64,000 bases of DNA from Amyloporia xantha (Eukaryota > Basidiomycota > Agaricomycetes > Polyporales > Adustoporiaceae). The position numbers and the translations under genes were made by a program. The stretch is from NCBI GenBank assembly GCA_036971615.1, contig JAYKKR010000012.1, positions 744,001 through 808,000 of the forward strand, in the 5' to 3' direction. Below, piece after piece: positions 32,172 to 44,249 of this stretch (position 1 is the stretch's first letter; each line of letters begins with the position of its first letter). Below the pieces are notes generated by a model. It did no database searches and was not told the origin of the DNA. It worked only from the letters and a program-made list of their open reading frames with translations.

Positions 32172-35100
32172 GGGGGAGGACGGTGGGACGGAATGGTGAT
32201 GGACGACGACGGGCGACAAGTAGGCGCGCTTGGTCAAAGGTACCGGTGGGGGAAATCTGTGGAGGGGCAGGTAGATATAAGTATACTTGGGAAATAAGCG
32301 AGAACAGAAGGCCGGTTAGGCTGCTTCTGAACCTTGACGAAAACTGTCCGGATGCATGGGAGCGAGGGGGAAACGCTGGGTGGGGGTATCCCGGAGCGTG
32401 CCAGATAAAAAACCGCCTTGCGAACGCCACCTGGCATCACTCGCGCGACAGGCACAAATCAGAATATCGGCTTATGAAAAATGCAGACCCGCTGACAATT
32501 GATCCATGTGCCGAGCTTCCCGTTTCCCTCTGGCCTATCGGCTCCTGATCCGGCCAGCGGCCTCGTGTCCTGCCGAGGCGCCAAACGACCCAATCCGGCA
32601 CACACCCTTCCGCACGAAAATTCCACTCACCGTGAGACTTTTAGCTCTTCGCGCGAACGAGGCCGCAGCGTGGCGCAGGGCAAAATGTATCTGTCGACGG
32701 AGAGCCTCGAGGCTGCTATCGCCCGAGTTCTTATCGCGCGTACAAAGTCGTGTCAAAGTCGTCGGTGGCGGTCCTGTGGCGGCAGAGGCAAGGGAAGGGG
32801 CGTTGTGAGCGGCGGGAGGGGACAATCGAAAGTGGGTCTCTCTTGACTCCCGCAAGGCTTTTTGTAATCCCTGGACAAAGGCGCTGTCACATCTATAGGG
32901 GCCGGCGTCCAGCCACCACTGATCCTCCCAAACAAGCAGTTGGCCCGGGCGGCCCATCTCCCACTTCCGGAAGCTCCGAGTCAAATTCCAGTGGCTGTAC
33001 TTCCAGATTCGGCCTCACCAGGCCAGCTCCGCCCAGTCCCCCTCCGAGCTAGCAACGCGACATGTTCGCGATTTGTATGTATGACACCGCCCTCGCATGC
33101 TCCTGATGGCTGTAGAGTGCAGTCGGGTGCTCCGATGATCAAGGCCATCACACCGACCCTACGTCGGGATGCCTGTCGCAGGGTGGTGCCACCATCATAT
33201 GCACAGCGACACATATCGAACCCGACATCGGCACCCTCATATCCGCACGTCTGCTCGGTCTCTTCGCGTCTGACCTTTCCATACCGCGAGATTAGTGGTG
33301 ATGCACTCGTTTCACGTCCCGATGCGGCACAATAACCCCGCTCTGCTTGTTGTGCTTGGTGTGCAAACAAGTCTCGTTATGTGCACAAGCGCGCCAAAGA
33401 CGCCTCTGCCTTGTTCGGTCGCTCTTTTACTCGTCCGATCTCATCAGATGACCCCTCTCTTCACACTGTCTCGATAGACAAGTATTCTTATGCTCGGACC
33501 TCGCTCGGATGCTCTCCTATCCGTGTCACCGGGTTTCTACTCACTCAGAAGCGTTCTCGTGACGTATGAATGCCTGCGCACGTATATGTCCCGCTGCCGT
33601 CACCAGCATTGAATGTCTGCCCTATCGCACCCTCATCATGCCTGCACTGCGCGGATGAGGTGCGATCTGATGTTTCCCAATCTGCACCGCACCAGAATAC
33701 AGCAACTGCTTGGACCTCGTCATCTTCTGTTTTTCGACCGCCTTCTGCGTGGTCCCTGCGCCACATACTACTGCGTTTGCGGTGCACGGCTTCTCGAGGG
33801 CATGCACGTTGCTTAAGCCCACAGCATCAGGATAATCGCACTGACGAGTATCCGGATTCTTCCTTGCTTTCACCAAACACCAGTTCAAGCGGTGTCCATA
33901 ATTGTGTTTTCTTTCTGTGGCGCCACAGCCGGACCCCGAAGCTAGTTGCCGGCTTAGGCATAATCACCAGTACGTTCTCGCTCACTGCTTTGCCGCATGC
34001 ACGTCTCGAAGACCGAGATATCGCAATAGTCTGCAAAGTCTGCAAAGTCTACTATCGCAATGATGAGTTGAGTCATGTATCGGTAATAACTTCTTTTCTC
34101 CGGAATGGATTTCCCCTGACTGCCTCTCGTTGTCTTGTAGCCTTGTATTTGTATTAGTATACTACCAGAATATACTCTTTTCAAGGCTTAGAAATGGCTC
34201 AGCCAACTCCGCAGAGAGGTATTGAGGATTGAGTACGAACACCAAGTGACTGACTTCGAGATTGAAATTCTACGAATGTATTAAAAAAATGGAGACTTGA
34301 AAATACACTTCATGAAAAATCTTTCCTCAGGTCAAAATGAGTGCCTTACTTGTGCAAGATTGATGTTCTGCAGATTATTACTCAAAGGGAGTCCAGCAAT
34401 GGTCATTATTTGCGACAGTACCCGTTACGAATAAGACTTGTGCAAGTTAGACTGAACCTCGAGCTCAATCAAGTTCAAACAAGCTGTATACCACAATACG
34501 CCACCCAGGACCTCTCATGAAGGCTACGAGCGATACGTGGCTGCAGCCGAGAAGTATTAGTGGTCTACGACAAGGACACAAGAATATTACGCAGGTTGAG
34601 CGTCTGTTATCCTCACTGCTTAAAAGGGAAACTGGTTTCGGGGTCCGGCTGTGGCGCCACCTCAGAGAACATGTGTCTCAAATGTTTCCGCATAATTACG
34701 AAAACTGCTCTAACATGTTGCTTGCATACCGCCTTCTTTATGGGTCTTACTGTACCGTATGCAGCAGGTAAATATTCCGTGATCAATCGCGAAAAGAGCC
34801 CAGGTGTCAGTGGCGCTGTAGTCTCGGATTCCACACAGGGTTAACGTTCGAATTCCCTGGTGCGCCAACATAGCGGTAGGGATTTCAATCGCACTGAGTT
34901 TTCAGCATAAATAACACCATTAACAACATGTCCAAAGCTCCCCCATTGACCCTTCAGCTAGTACGTAGGGTTTTCCCGCAACAGTACTCGTCATGCTATT
35001 CAGCGACGTCAGCTCCCACTCACCATCGTCTTCTCACCGCAATCATAGTCGCCGGTGGATACCCCAGCGTGGATGCTTGCTGATCCTGATACATTGCGTC

Positions 35101-38100
35101 AGACCAGCATACTCTAACTGTGCGGCCCTTGCGTGCATTCGCAACTGAGACGTTGTGTGTGCATACGAGCGTCGTTGCATGCCCCGATCCGGCGTTTGAC
35201 GTCAAAGATCTGACCATCCCATCAGACAAACGCATATCTTGGACGTTTTCGACAAAAGAAATATTCATATGATGTGTTGCTATCTGTGGGCTCCATATAC
35301 CTCTTTGCGCCCTGTACGATGCGAGCATGAAGAGGACCTTCGCACAGTCCGGTCATTTTCGGGTCATGTGTGGATGGTGTCATCGGGCGTTAGGGGGAGT
35401 TCGTACGGCATTTCAGGAGGATTGCTCTTCTGACAGCCACGCTCTTCGGCGATTAACCGTACTCGGGTTCGGGCGCTCAAGATCAAGGCGCAGCCAGCGT
35501 ACACGGTTTGTTCAGCGGTGAGACGATGATTTCATATTGAATGTGTCGACCCTGGACTGACCATCGTAGTTACTAGGGACATTGTACAGATGCCTTCTCG
35601 CGCTCGTACGGCGGTGAGACTTGTGCTGCTAGCAGCATGTGCAGTGACGCGCCTGGACTGATGCATTCTATTATAGATTCTGGATCATTCCCTCTGCTCT
35701 CGTAACGTTTCGTCATCCCCATATCTTTGTTTCTGATAGCCAGCACGCCTATCTATAGAGTCTATTCCGATATTTGGGCTGTCATCGTATCCCTACAGGT
35801 CCTACATCCCTCGTCGCCACAGGTGTCATCTCGCCACACAGCAGCTGGTCTGTAACAGCGTCCGACCTCCACTGGTCGCCATCGCGCCACCAATTGACGA
35901 CCAGTCAGACTATATCGGACACCCAAGGACATCGAAGGCGCCGCATCCATTTGCGCCGTCCGAGAAATCTGCGAAAGGATGGACGTATCAGCTTGATTGC
36001 ACACTCGAGATGAGTCCTCTGACGTCGTCACATGGAAGTGTCGAGAGGTTCCCAGACTCGTTCCCAGGTCGCCTGCTGACGCCGGCCTGACTCACCGTCA
36101 TGTGCAGGCTGCAGAAAATGGGCCGTCCGTGCTCCGTCCGCGCTCGGCGCAACGCCGCGCCGAGAATTCGAAAATACCAGACTGCGGAGCGGGGAGCCTT
36201 TGGAAATAGCGTCCGAATGTGCGAGCTCGTACACCTTTTGCTATCCGAAGCCCTGCACGCACATTCCTCCACAGTTTCAGTCGTTCACACTTCTGTCTGG
36301 ATCCGGCTCCTCTTTGCTGTGCATGGTCCGGTCGCGGGGGAAGGGGAGGGGCGGCCGTCAGAAACCCGTCGCGGCTTGTCTTCTGGTCACAGGTGAGGCA
36401 GACCCCCGCTGATCTGCGGCCAAGCATGCTGTATACCCTCTTCGTCCTGCGTTCCATGAATCGGCGTGTCTGTCATTTGCTACAGCTCGGAACGGGCCTC
36501 AGTCAACGGACGCATTGACTTGCAATAGGTCCGCGCTTCGCTCCCCACCTCCTCCTCGACTCCGGAAGGCTGTGCTCGGGTTTGCCACCGGTCTAGCGGG
36601 GGCAGGAACGAGGGCCTGGGTTCTGGGGTGGGTGCCTCTCCGGCTCCCATTAGATCGATACCGCGATTGGCTAATGCTCCACGAAGCTCTCTAATCAGCG
36701 CCACCTATGCACCGTCCCTTTCAAAGTTACTCCTTCCAATTCATTCATTTTAGAGATATCCTTCCATTGTCTCGTCGCCGTCTTTGGGACGCCTATGCGC
36801 CTGTTCCAATAGGTCATGACCAAGCATGCTGTGCAGACCAGCTGCGGGTCCGCGCACTGCGCTTTGCCCCGCCTCTCAATTATTTTTGCTGCCATGTCAA
36901 TTTTTTTGCGGGACGGATTGCAAAGGATGTGACTTTTTTGTCGACTTGAGCCCAACTTGGGCCCGCACCACATGTCCGATCTCGTGGCGTTTCACTCGTT
37001 GAGCGCCCAATTGGCATGCATGTACGAAACGCCTCTGGGTGATAGCCGCCGTCCGTTCGGTGTGTCTTTGTGATGTGGCTCATTCATCATTCCTACTTCA
37101 GAGGTCGGTCCGAGTCAGTCATGCAAGCGCCGCTTTTATAATGACCAGGGAACACTGAAGACCGAGCTCGGCGCCGCTCATAGCGCTTTGCAGCTGCCGC
37201 TCTCGCATCACGGTAGTCGGGTTCGGCTGCTAGTGAGCACCGCCACCCTAACTGCGCTATCACACAATAACCCAAAGCTCTACATGTCTTCCCGCTGTGC
37301 TTCATCGAACGACAGTATCTGTGCGTGGACGCAAGTATCGCTCACACGCTGGTCAGCCAGTAATTCTCATTCGCGAACGTTCGCAGCGTCTTACGATATT
37401 CGCATTGCAGCACGTCTCAATGGGTATTCGCTCATACATTCCTCGTCCCGCATTACGCCATACGGTCTACTTGCGATGTCCTATCGTATCTGCAAGGACT
37501 TGTCCTTCAATCATGACGAGCCTGGACAGGGAGGACGTGTTTGCCGCCGGTGATGTCATCTGCCCAGGGGGTCTGGGACAGAGCCTAGTCTGCTTTTGTC
37601 TTGTTCTGTCTCTTTCCCCACCGGGATGCCCATTTGCAGCCGCTGATCAGCTTCTGTCTTCCGGAAGGACTAAGTTAGGCACAAGGGTATCTCTCCGAAC
37701 TATGCTGTATCCGGACGTGTCTTCGCCAAAGCCTGGAAATACGCATTTGGAGACGCACGGTCGAGAGGGAGATTCGCGGTCGGTGTTCGTATCATCGCTC
37801 ATAGTTCCCAACTCCAATACCCCAGCTCTTGTCAGCATCTCTCAGCACCCCAAGCTACTCTGTCGCGTTAAGACGCCATCGAGGGGATCGCCGACCAGAT
37901 TCGCTAGAATGGAAGTAAATTGGAACGTGTGCAGCAAATTGCCCCGATTGGCCTTTCTTGTTGAGCTTGATGTTACTGACTTTCATCGCCCGGTGCCTCT
38001 CAAAAGCATGGAACACCACAGGCGGACCATGTGTGTGAGCATTCTTAGTACACTTGTAGACCGCGAAGCACTATGGCGATGAGTGATCTGCGAAGGTGAA

Positions 38101-40157
38101 GGGATTTCTCAGTCCTGTGCTTGCGATCTGCGCTAATCATCACGATCCCTAGGCAGGGACGAGAACAAAGCTCGATGCAACTCTGGCAGATGGCGTATAC
38201 GTCTCAAGGGGATCCTAGCATCTAATTCAATACATACAAGCAAGATCCGTGCCCAACTGATCAGGACATCAGTTGGCAATGGCCGGGTTAATACATTTCA
38301 TTTTAGCTCTCCCCGAGGACCGCATGAAGCCCATAAGGGCATATGGCCGCAATCGAGTGGCAATGGCGACGTCGGCGAAGGAACCTGACCGATTCAGCGT
38401 CCTCTGTGGTCGCAGTCTGCCATCGATGGATCTTACTCCGGCCTGTCTCTTTTGGATCTCCAGCATTAGCCAAGGCTCGCAAACGCCACTATCAACGCGC
38501 CACAGCAGATGAGTGATCAATGAACCCACAGCGCCTGCTACGTCGTTCTCGCTCTCGGTGGTGTAGCATACGTTATGGTTATTTGTGGTGACACTAGCAT
38601 GAACAGACAAAAGTAACGGAAAAAAGCAACTCGGCGCAGAACAGGTATCATTCCTCGCTTCACTAGCTTCGTGTCGCGCAGCGCTTGTATTGTGCGCTCT
38701 GTATGTTAACTTGTGCTGTCTGCATCTCGAATCGAGTAGTGCTGTCGCAGAGCTTATCCAATGCAAGTGTTGCAAGTGTCTGTCCTTCTCATACAATATG
38801 AATGCCGGTGTGTGAAGAAGACTTGGCCTATATCGATATCATCACCGCTGCTACCGTATCATTACGGCTGTGCGGTCCAGATTAGTACCTGTCGAGTTGG
38901 AAATGTTAACCGTTGTTCGCTCGCGAAGTTACACACTCCTTGTTATTGTCCAGTTGCCCCTCACGCCGCACGGAAGCGGCAACTGTGCTCCTAGTGTAGT
39001 CTTCGCGGTTCGTAGATTCATCTGTAGCCCATATGCATCTGGCGTTCGAAGCTGTCCAGTCCATCTGATCTGATCCATATCGCTCTTCATCAAAGTAGGT
39101 ATTCGTTATGCTTTTCGAGCGGTTACTTTAATTGGATGGTCAGAGGCAGTCGTGCTCGGCGCTGTGGTCTGAGAACAATGTCCACCAGGCCTCCTTCAAC
39201 TTGCTGTGAGCATGCTAATCATCGTCCAAGAGCTTCGCCGCATCCGTGTTGTGCTGTGCGTGTAAAGATACGGAGGTCTAGATCACACGGGCGTGTTATC
39301 TTGTGACCGAGGGCCGCAACGGAGGCAGTAACTAGCTTTCTTCTCTGGCAGACATGAGACTTCAGTATGCGCGTTATGCAGTCCGGTGTCCGTAGTTCCC
39401 CGTGCCACGATTGCCGCTGTGAAAGCTGCCAGGTTTACCTCAGGCGCGAAGCGCTGATACTCTGACACAAACTCCGCTGGGCTACGGTCGCAAGGTTCCA
39501 GCGATAGGACTGCTCAAAGATATCGTTAGCTGTCCACAGACAACGCGTCCTGACGACGGACGAGTCGGGTTTGCGACATGCTTCAGCGACAAAGATAATG
39601 CCCTGCACCCTTGCGCTACGACGCGGTCGTGCTGATTGACGAACGGCGGCTTCCACCAATTCGTTCGCGGTATAACGGTTTGATGGTGCATATCGTGGAG
39701 CCAGGCGACAGGTGGGCCGCTTCGCGTTCACGCAAACAAGGTTTGGCTAGCGCTGCAGGGGGGACGATTCGACGTGGCAGATTCAATTGCTGCTTCAAAG
39801 TTATACCGTATCTGTCACAGACTCGGAGAATTGACCAATGAACGAGCTTCCTGCGCCTATCATGAGCCGCCGGACTTGTTTCAACGGCTACACGCCAAGC
39901 GGCCGAAGCAAAGAAGGCTACACCTCCCCGCGCCTTTCATGTGCGAAATGCATGGTGGAAATGGTTGATGCGCGTGGGCTGACAATTTCTGGAGGAAGAT
40001 CTCGACATTGTGCTGCGTGTTGCAACATACGGCGAACGCCACGAAACGAAGACACGGTGAGGTCGCGCTGGGATGGAACTACAGGACATGCGCGTGGATA
40101 ACGCACGAACTATCAAATTGAGGGTCAAAATATGAAAGGTAGAGGAAAAACCGCCTG
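32172..40157. other. 8-kb gene desert with one inverted-repeat element
   Basis: No supportable gene. The largest frames (37297-38082 plus, 261 codons; 38269-38796 minus, 175 codons) have no recognisable domain, no good initiation context and no intron pattern. The inverted repeat at 33917-34660 is listed separately. Confidence 0.5.
33917..34660. mobile_element. 744-bp segment bounded by 31-bp inverted repeats
   Basis: The left arm 33917-33947 starts GTGGCGCCACAGCCGGACC. The right arm 34630-34660 is its inverse with 29 of 31 positions identical. The outermost 10 bp are themselves palindromic (GTGGCGCCAC). No clear target duplication or transposase is present. It could be a MITE or two inverted relics of one repeat. 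Confidence 0.5.
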
Positions 40158-42990
40158 TCAGCCAGAGATGACCAGAGCCCCTCCTTTGTCGACGCTGAGC
40201 CGGATGCGATCTCCGGCATCCACATCCTTGAACTGTGAATGAGGTGTCAGGACGGGGGCAATAATTAAACACGCCAGGTCTAGGAGGCACGGTTGTGAAC
40301 ATGACGCACCGTTAACTCTCTGGTACGATGCAAACTCTCTATCTCGTCTACCCTATTACGGACATTGTCGAGCAGCTCGTCAAACCCGTCCGCATCCACT
40401 ACCTTCTGTGCTGCGTGAAGGAGCAACACTGAGTCCGGCGTCACATCGTGGTTCGTCTGTGGTACAGGGTATGTCGGATGGTAAGCACTTCCGCATACCA
40501 GAAAGATTCGGACACGACGGGACGCACATCAATTGCGATAATATTAGCACGATCCAGGTCTTCAAAAACTCAAAAATTAGATGCCCGCGAGCAACATGCG
40601 CATCTTACGTACCCTCCAGAAAATCGGGACGAGTCATGATTTGACGACATTTGTACTAAGCGAATGGTCAGCAGACAATACCTCGCCAGAGAGTTGAACG
40701 CCTTTACGTAGGAAATCCTCGGTAGAGGCAGTTCTTCAAGGTCATCTGGCGAAAGCTGTCCAGAAGCGATGGCCTCCTCTCTATTTCGCTCATCCTCACG
40801 GCGCTGCTTCACGAATTCGCGCAACAGCAGCCAGGAGCACGAGCTCCATTTCTGCTCGTCCATCACATCGTCGTCGCAGTCGGGGATCAGCCCAATCTGG
40901 CTCTGAAGCCACGCCTCCTCCACCGCTAACATGTTTTCCGCGTATTCACACATGTCTGACGCTCGCGAAATTCTAGAAAGATATGAGAGGCGACCACCGA
41001 CCAAAGAGATCGCCTTTTCCAGCGACTCTGACGCGGCAGCGGCGCCTGCAGCATTCATGCGCAGTCGAGCGGACGCTTGGACTGCATCTCGAAGATTCAA
41101 ATCACGTACAGAAACTACCTATAGCCGGCGGTAAGATATGATGCGCGTTTGGCAAGCGTTGTTGATGTCCACTGACCTGCATTCTGCTGGCAACCTTACC
41201 TGTCATTGTCTCAGTAAGGAATAGCGCAAAAATGAAGAAGGCTGAAACTGACGCATCACCAAGAACGGCCAGAAGTCGTCACTGTGTACGCAGAAACGCA
41301 AAAGAGGCTTAGAAACGTTCGCATGACGAGGATTGTGTACGTACGTGTTGAACACCATGGTCAGGATGCCTGCAGATGTGAAGCGTTTGTAAAAACGTCA
41401 ACAGAATAAAATTATAGATACATACTACCCGCAGCCCAAGATTCGGCACGCTGTTGCAGCTGCAGCAGCATGTTCCGCCCATCATCGTCATTCTTGAAAT
41501 GATGTATGTTGTTGATGACCAAGACGAGTGGACGACCGGTTCGGCGTGTGTACCGCAGTGCCACTTTCTCCAGTTTGTTCAGTGCTACTCACAGAAGTCA
41601 GGATCTAGGCTCGGACACCCCCGACGATGGTTAGGTGTTATGACTTGCCTCGTTCAATGTCAAGCGCAGCTCCCCCTTGCGTAGAGCACGCAAATTCAAT
41701 ACATCGTCAAAATTATACGCTTGTGGACCGACCTTCTCTAGGGTCCCGTCTCTGGAACAAGCCGGTCTGCGTGTCCTCGTTGTACTCATAATTCAGCGCT
41801 CTCCCCAGGCGCAGCCGGAATACCTCCAGATCGGGATGTGCATCACATACGGCGACGCCTTCCGCCTGAACCGCCTGCATCGCATCCAGGATCATCGTCC
41901 CTTTCCCCGTGCCCTGTAGAGTCATTCATACAAAACGTAATTACACCATGCCTCAAAGTCTCAGCCAGAACGTTGATACGCACCTTGGGTCCAAGAAGCA
42001 TGAAATACTGCCCAGGTTCGGCACCTTGAATGATGCGATCGACCAGATCCTGTTCCCGACGACGCAGGTGCTGAGCCCATAGAGTATCTGTGGAATTTGA
42101 AGACACTTCGGAGCCTCCTCGCTCCTTCTGGCTTTGTGCCAATTCGAGTGCGGGGTCGTAGCCTTTCGCAAATGCCAATTCAATCTGTCGCAGAGTTCCG
42201 GGCAATATTAAAGTCAAGGAACAGAATGCGAATGTGAGACGCACCTTGTCGAGGACATTCTTTTTATACCAAGCAACATACGCGATACCACCGAAGAAAA
42301 CTATTGAATCACGATGGATTCAGTTCAAGTATGCTCAGCAGCGACAGTTCACATTCGACGGCACGAGCTCAAACAGCATAGCGGATCCATGGTTTATTTA
42401 TACTGCCACGGCACCAGGCGAATGTGTATGGTATCCATTTGGCAAATCGCAAGGCATGCTCATACACTGCACCCGTATCTGAGCTGACGGCGAAATAGAC
42501 TTGAATAAGACAGACTGGAATTAGATCGGACAAGAGCTGTCTTATATTCGACGACATTTAGGACACGACGACCACTGCCGGTTCTAGCATGACGATATCT
42601 AGAATCGAGCTATCTGTGCAGTAATGTGCCAACGACCATAGAAGCGAGCCTAACTCTGCTTTGATATATCCAGTTGACAGACTTACCTGCACTCAACCCA
42701 ATTAACGTCGTGATAGCTGCGTCGGCGACTGAGGATCCTGTAGAAGGCATCCTGCCTCCTGCCCTTTCAGAGGCTCCTGGACCAACAGAACTCGTAGATG
42801 CTGAAGTGGCCGCCTCATTGCGAGAAATAGAATTATTGCTCGTAGAAATGTTCTCTGTAGTATGACTGCGCTGAGACAGAAGTCGGGTGTAGGTTATTCG
42901 GCCTCCAGGAGCAGCATATGAGCCTCTCAGTCGATGGGTACGAGTTCGAAGTGTAACCAAAAGGCGTTCAGGACGAGATGAGATATTCAT
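40158..42990 (-). CDS. P-loop/AAA-type ATPase with C-terminal winged-helix-like region, probably mitochondrial
   Basis: A multi-exon gene starting at 42990 with a Ser/Arg-rich presequence-like N-terminus (MNISSRPERLLVTLRTRTHR). A hydrophobic segment (FFGGIAYVAWYKKNVLDK) follows. The nucleotide-binding core has Walker A LGPKGTGKGTMI and Walker B RPLVLVINNIHHF, with YEYNEDTQTGLFQRRDPREG between. After SDDFWPFL come an Arg/Ser-rich helix (ASESLEKAISLVGGRLSYLS), LPRISY/KCRQIMTRPDFLE, DLDRANIIAIDVR, DSVLLLHAA and DNVRNRVDEIESLHRTRELT. The last exon encodes FKDVDAGDRIRLSVDKGG, with TGA at 40158-40160. Agaricomycete homologues are described as AAA proteins with a winged-helix C-terminus; their role is unclear. 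The first intron (42301-42686) is 386 nt. Confidence 0.78.
42301..42686 (-). other. Long first intron (386 nt) of the AAA ATPase gene
   Basis: GTAAGT donor after the codons LIGLSAG, CAATAG acceptor before FFGG. The other introns of this gene are about 45-60 nt. Confidence 0.6.
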
Positions 42991-43364
42991 GGTGGCATCG
43001 ATGAGAGCAGTGACATCGTACTGGTGGTAGACAGTCTACACTGCCTTCGTTTGCCAAGCCAATTAATGTACGCAGTGGTTTCGCTGCGCGGTTGTGGCTG
43101 ATGAGCAACTTGTTCAGCGTTCATCACGTTCATCACGCTCCTCTTCGGACATGATACTCTGCAGTTGGATGGCTGTGTCTTATATCATTCGAGAATAGTT
43201 GCCCAGCGGTCTGTGTAGCGCAAGACAGACAACTGCACAATAGCGAGACGAAAAGAACCCAATTGGCCAATTATTTTAAATTCTTCGAAGCCATTACATA
43301 TAAATTCGCTTATGCGCGAAACTAGTACTACGTAAGGTTAGTCTCTTTTGAGCAGAGTAGATAC

Positions 43365-43510
43365 TACCTTCAACCTTGTCTCCCGTAGGCAGACTCTAAG
43401 ATTGTGACCTTATAGGGGGAGGGAGGACGGTAACAATATAGGTCTGCTTCAAAACGCGCCTATCAGACCGTAAGACGCCATTTCGTTCGTGTTCGCCCTT
43501 GCCGAGAGAA
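43365..43510 (-). repeat. Dispersed non-coding repeat, copy 2
   Basis: Inverted relative to copy 1 at 7533-7676. The perfect shared 20-mer is at 43440-43459 and the shared CGAACA-GGGCAAGG block is at about 43490. Confidence 0.65.
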
Positions 43511-43959
43511 TGCCGGTCGGTGCCGGACAAATGCCGAGGGTGTTATCCGGATCTCATCGGCCAATCCACTGCCTTGGGTCGGAAGCTGGCTGCAGCTCTC
43601 CCAAAGCTCTCCTGTCGGTGAGATTGCGAAGCCAAACGGAAATTTCAGCGCATTGCATAGCACGTTTCACCGATAGCCATGCAAGTAGGAGGGCAAACTC
43701 TAGCAGTGTATAATCTTCAGGTCGCAATTAATGGAGTGTGTACCTGCTCTGGCCCTGGCCGCTGAAACCTTGAAAAAAAACAAGATAGACCCTCTGTGAT
43801 TCCACAAGAAAACACAATCGACAAGGGATGCATTTATAAAAACTGTCTACGAGGGGAAAACAACTGTGTGTAGTCCAGCGACGCGACTCGACACGACGCG
43901 TCGCGTCCAGGCAGATATACAGACGCGTTTCGGAGATCGATTTGCTTACATAACTCCAA

Positions 43960-44030
43960 AATCGCGTCTTACGGTCGGGCCCATGGAATTTGAGGCAGAC
44001 TACCTTCAACCTTCGTAGGCTCAGGATGTC
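43960..44030 (+). repeat. Dispersed non-coding repeat, partial copy 3
   Basis: GTCTTACGGTC...TTTGAGGCAGACTACCTTCAACCTT is a diverged copy, inverted relative to copy 2 about 450 bp away. The two may be the ends of one element. Confidence 0.45.
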
Positions 44031-44249
44031 CGTTTCTGACAAGTAAGGTGCGTGCTAAGTGCTTACGATCACTGGCGTATCTTAACTTGATTGTCTATCA
44101 GCCCGCGATAAACAGATTGCAATAGACAATTATCTGGTTCCCAGAGGTAGCAGGATCCAGGTACAAGATGCCGGGAACTTACATAAAGTTCCCTAATGGA
44201 ACGTTAACCATCACTGCGACCCAACCTGTCCCGGACCACTGGAGGGACA

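Larger units (their letters stand above)
42991..44249. other. Intergenic region with two inverted repeat copies
   Basis: Holds repeat copies 2 and 3 (43365-43510 and 43960-44030). No gene seen. Confidence 0.55.

Noticed and set aside
34790..34872. tRNA-like 3' end (CAGGG..GTTCGAATTCCCTG then GTGCGCCA)
   Set aside because: No D-arm or anticodon arm could be fitted, the T-arm contains a 5-nt insertion, and the whole is too short. Perhaps a tRNA-derived relic.
37297..38082. 261-codon plus-strand open frame
   Set aside because: No domain, signal, intron pattern or initiation context. Amino-acid use looks random; length alone is not enough in GC-balanced DNA.
38269..38796. 175-codon minus-strand open frame
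   Set aside because: No recognisable motif and no supporting flanking signals.
39838..40101. Frame with CAKC and CAACC patches resembling a zinc-binding domain
   Set aside because: Spacing fits no known zinc motif and it runs into the 3' end of the AAA ATPase gene on the other strand; probably chance.
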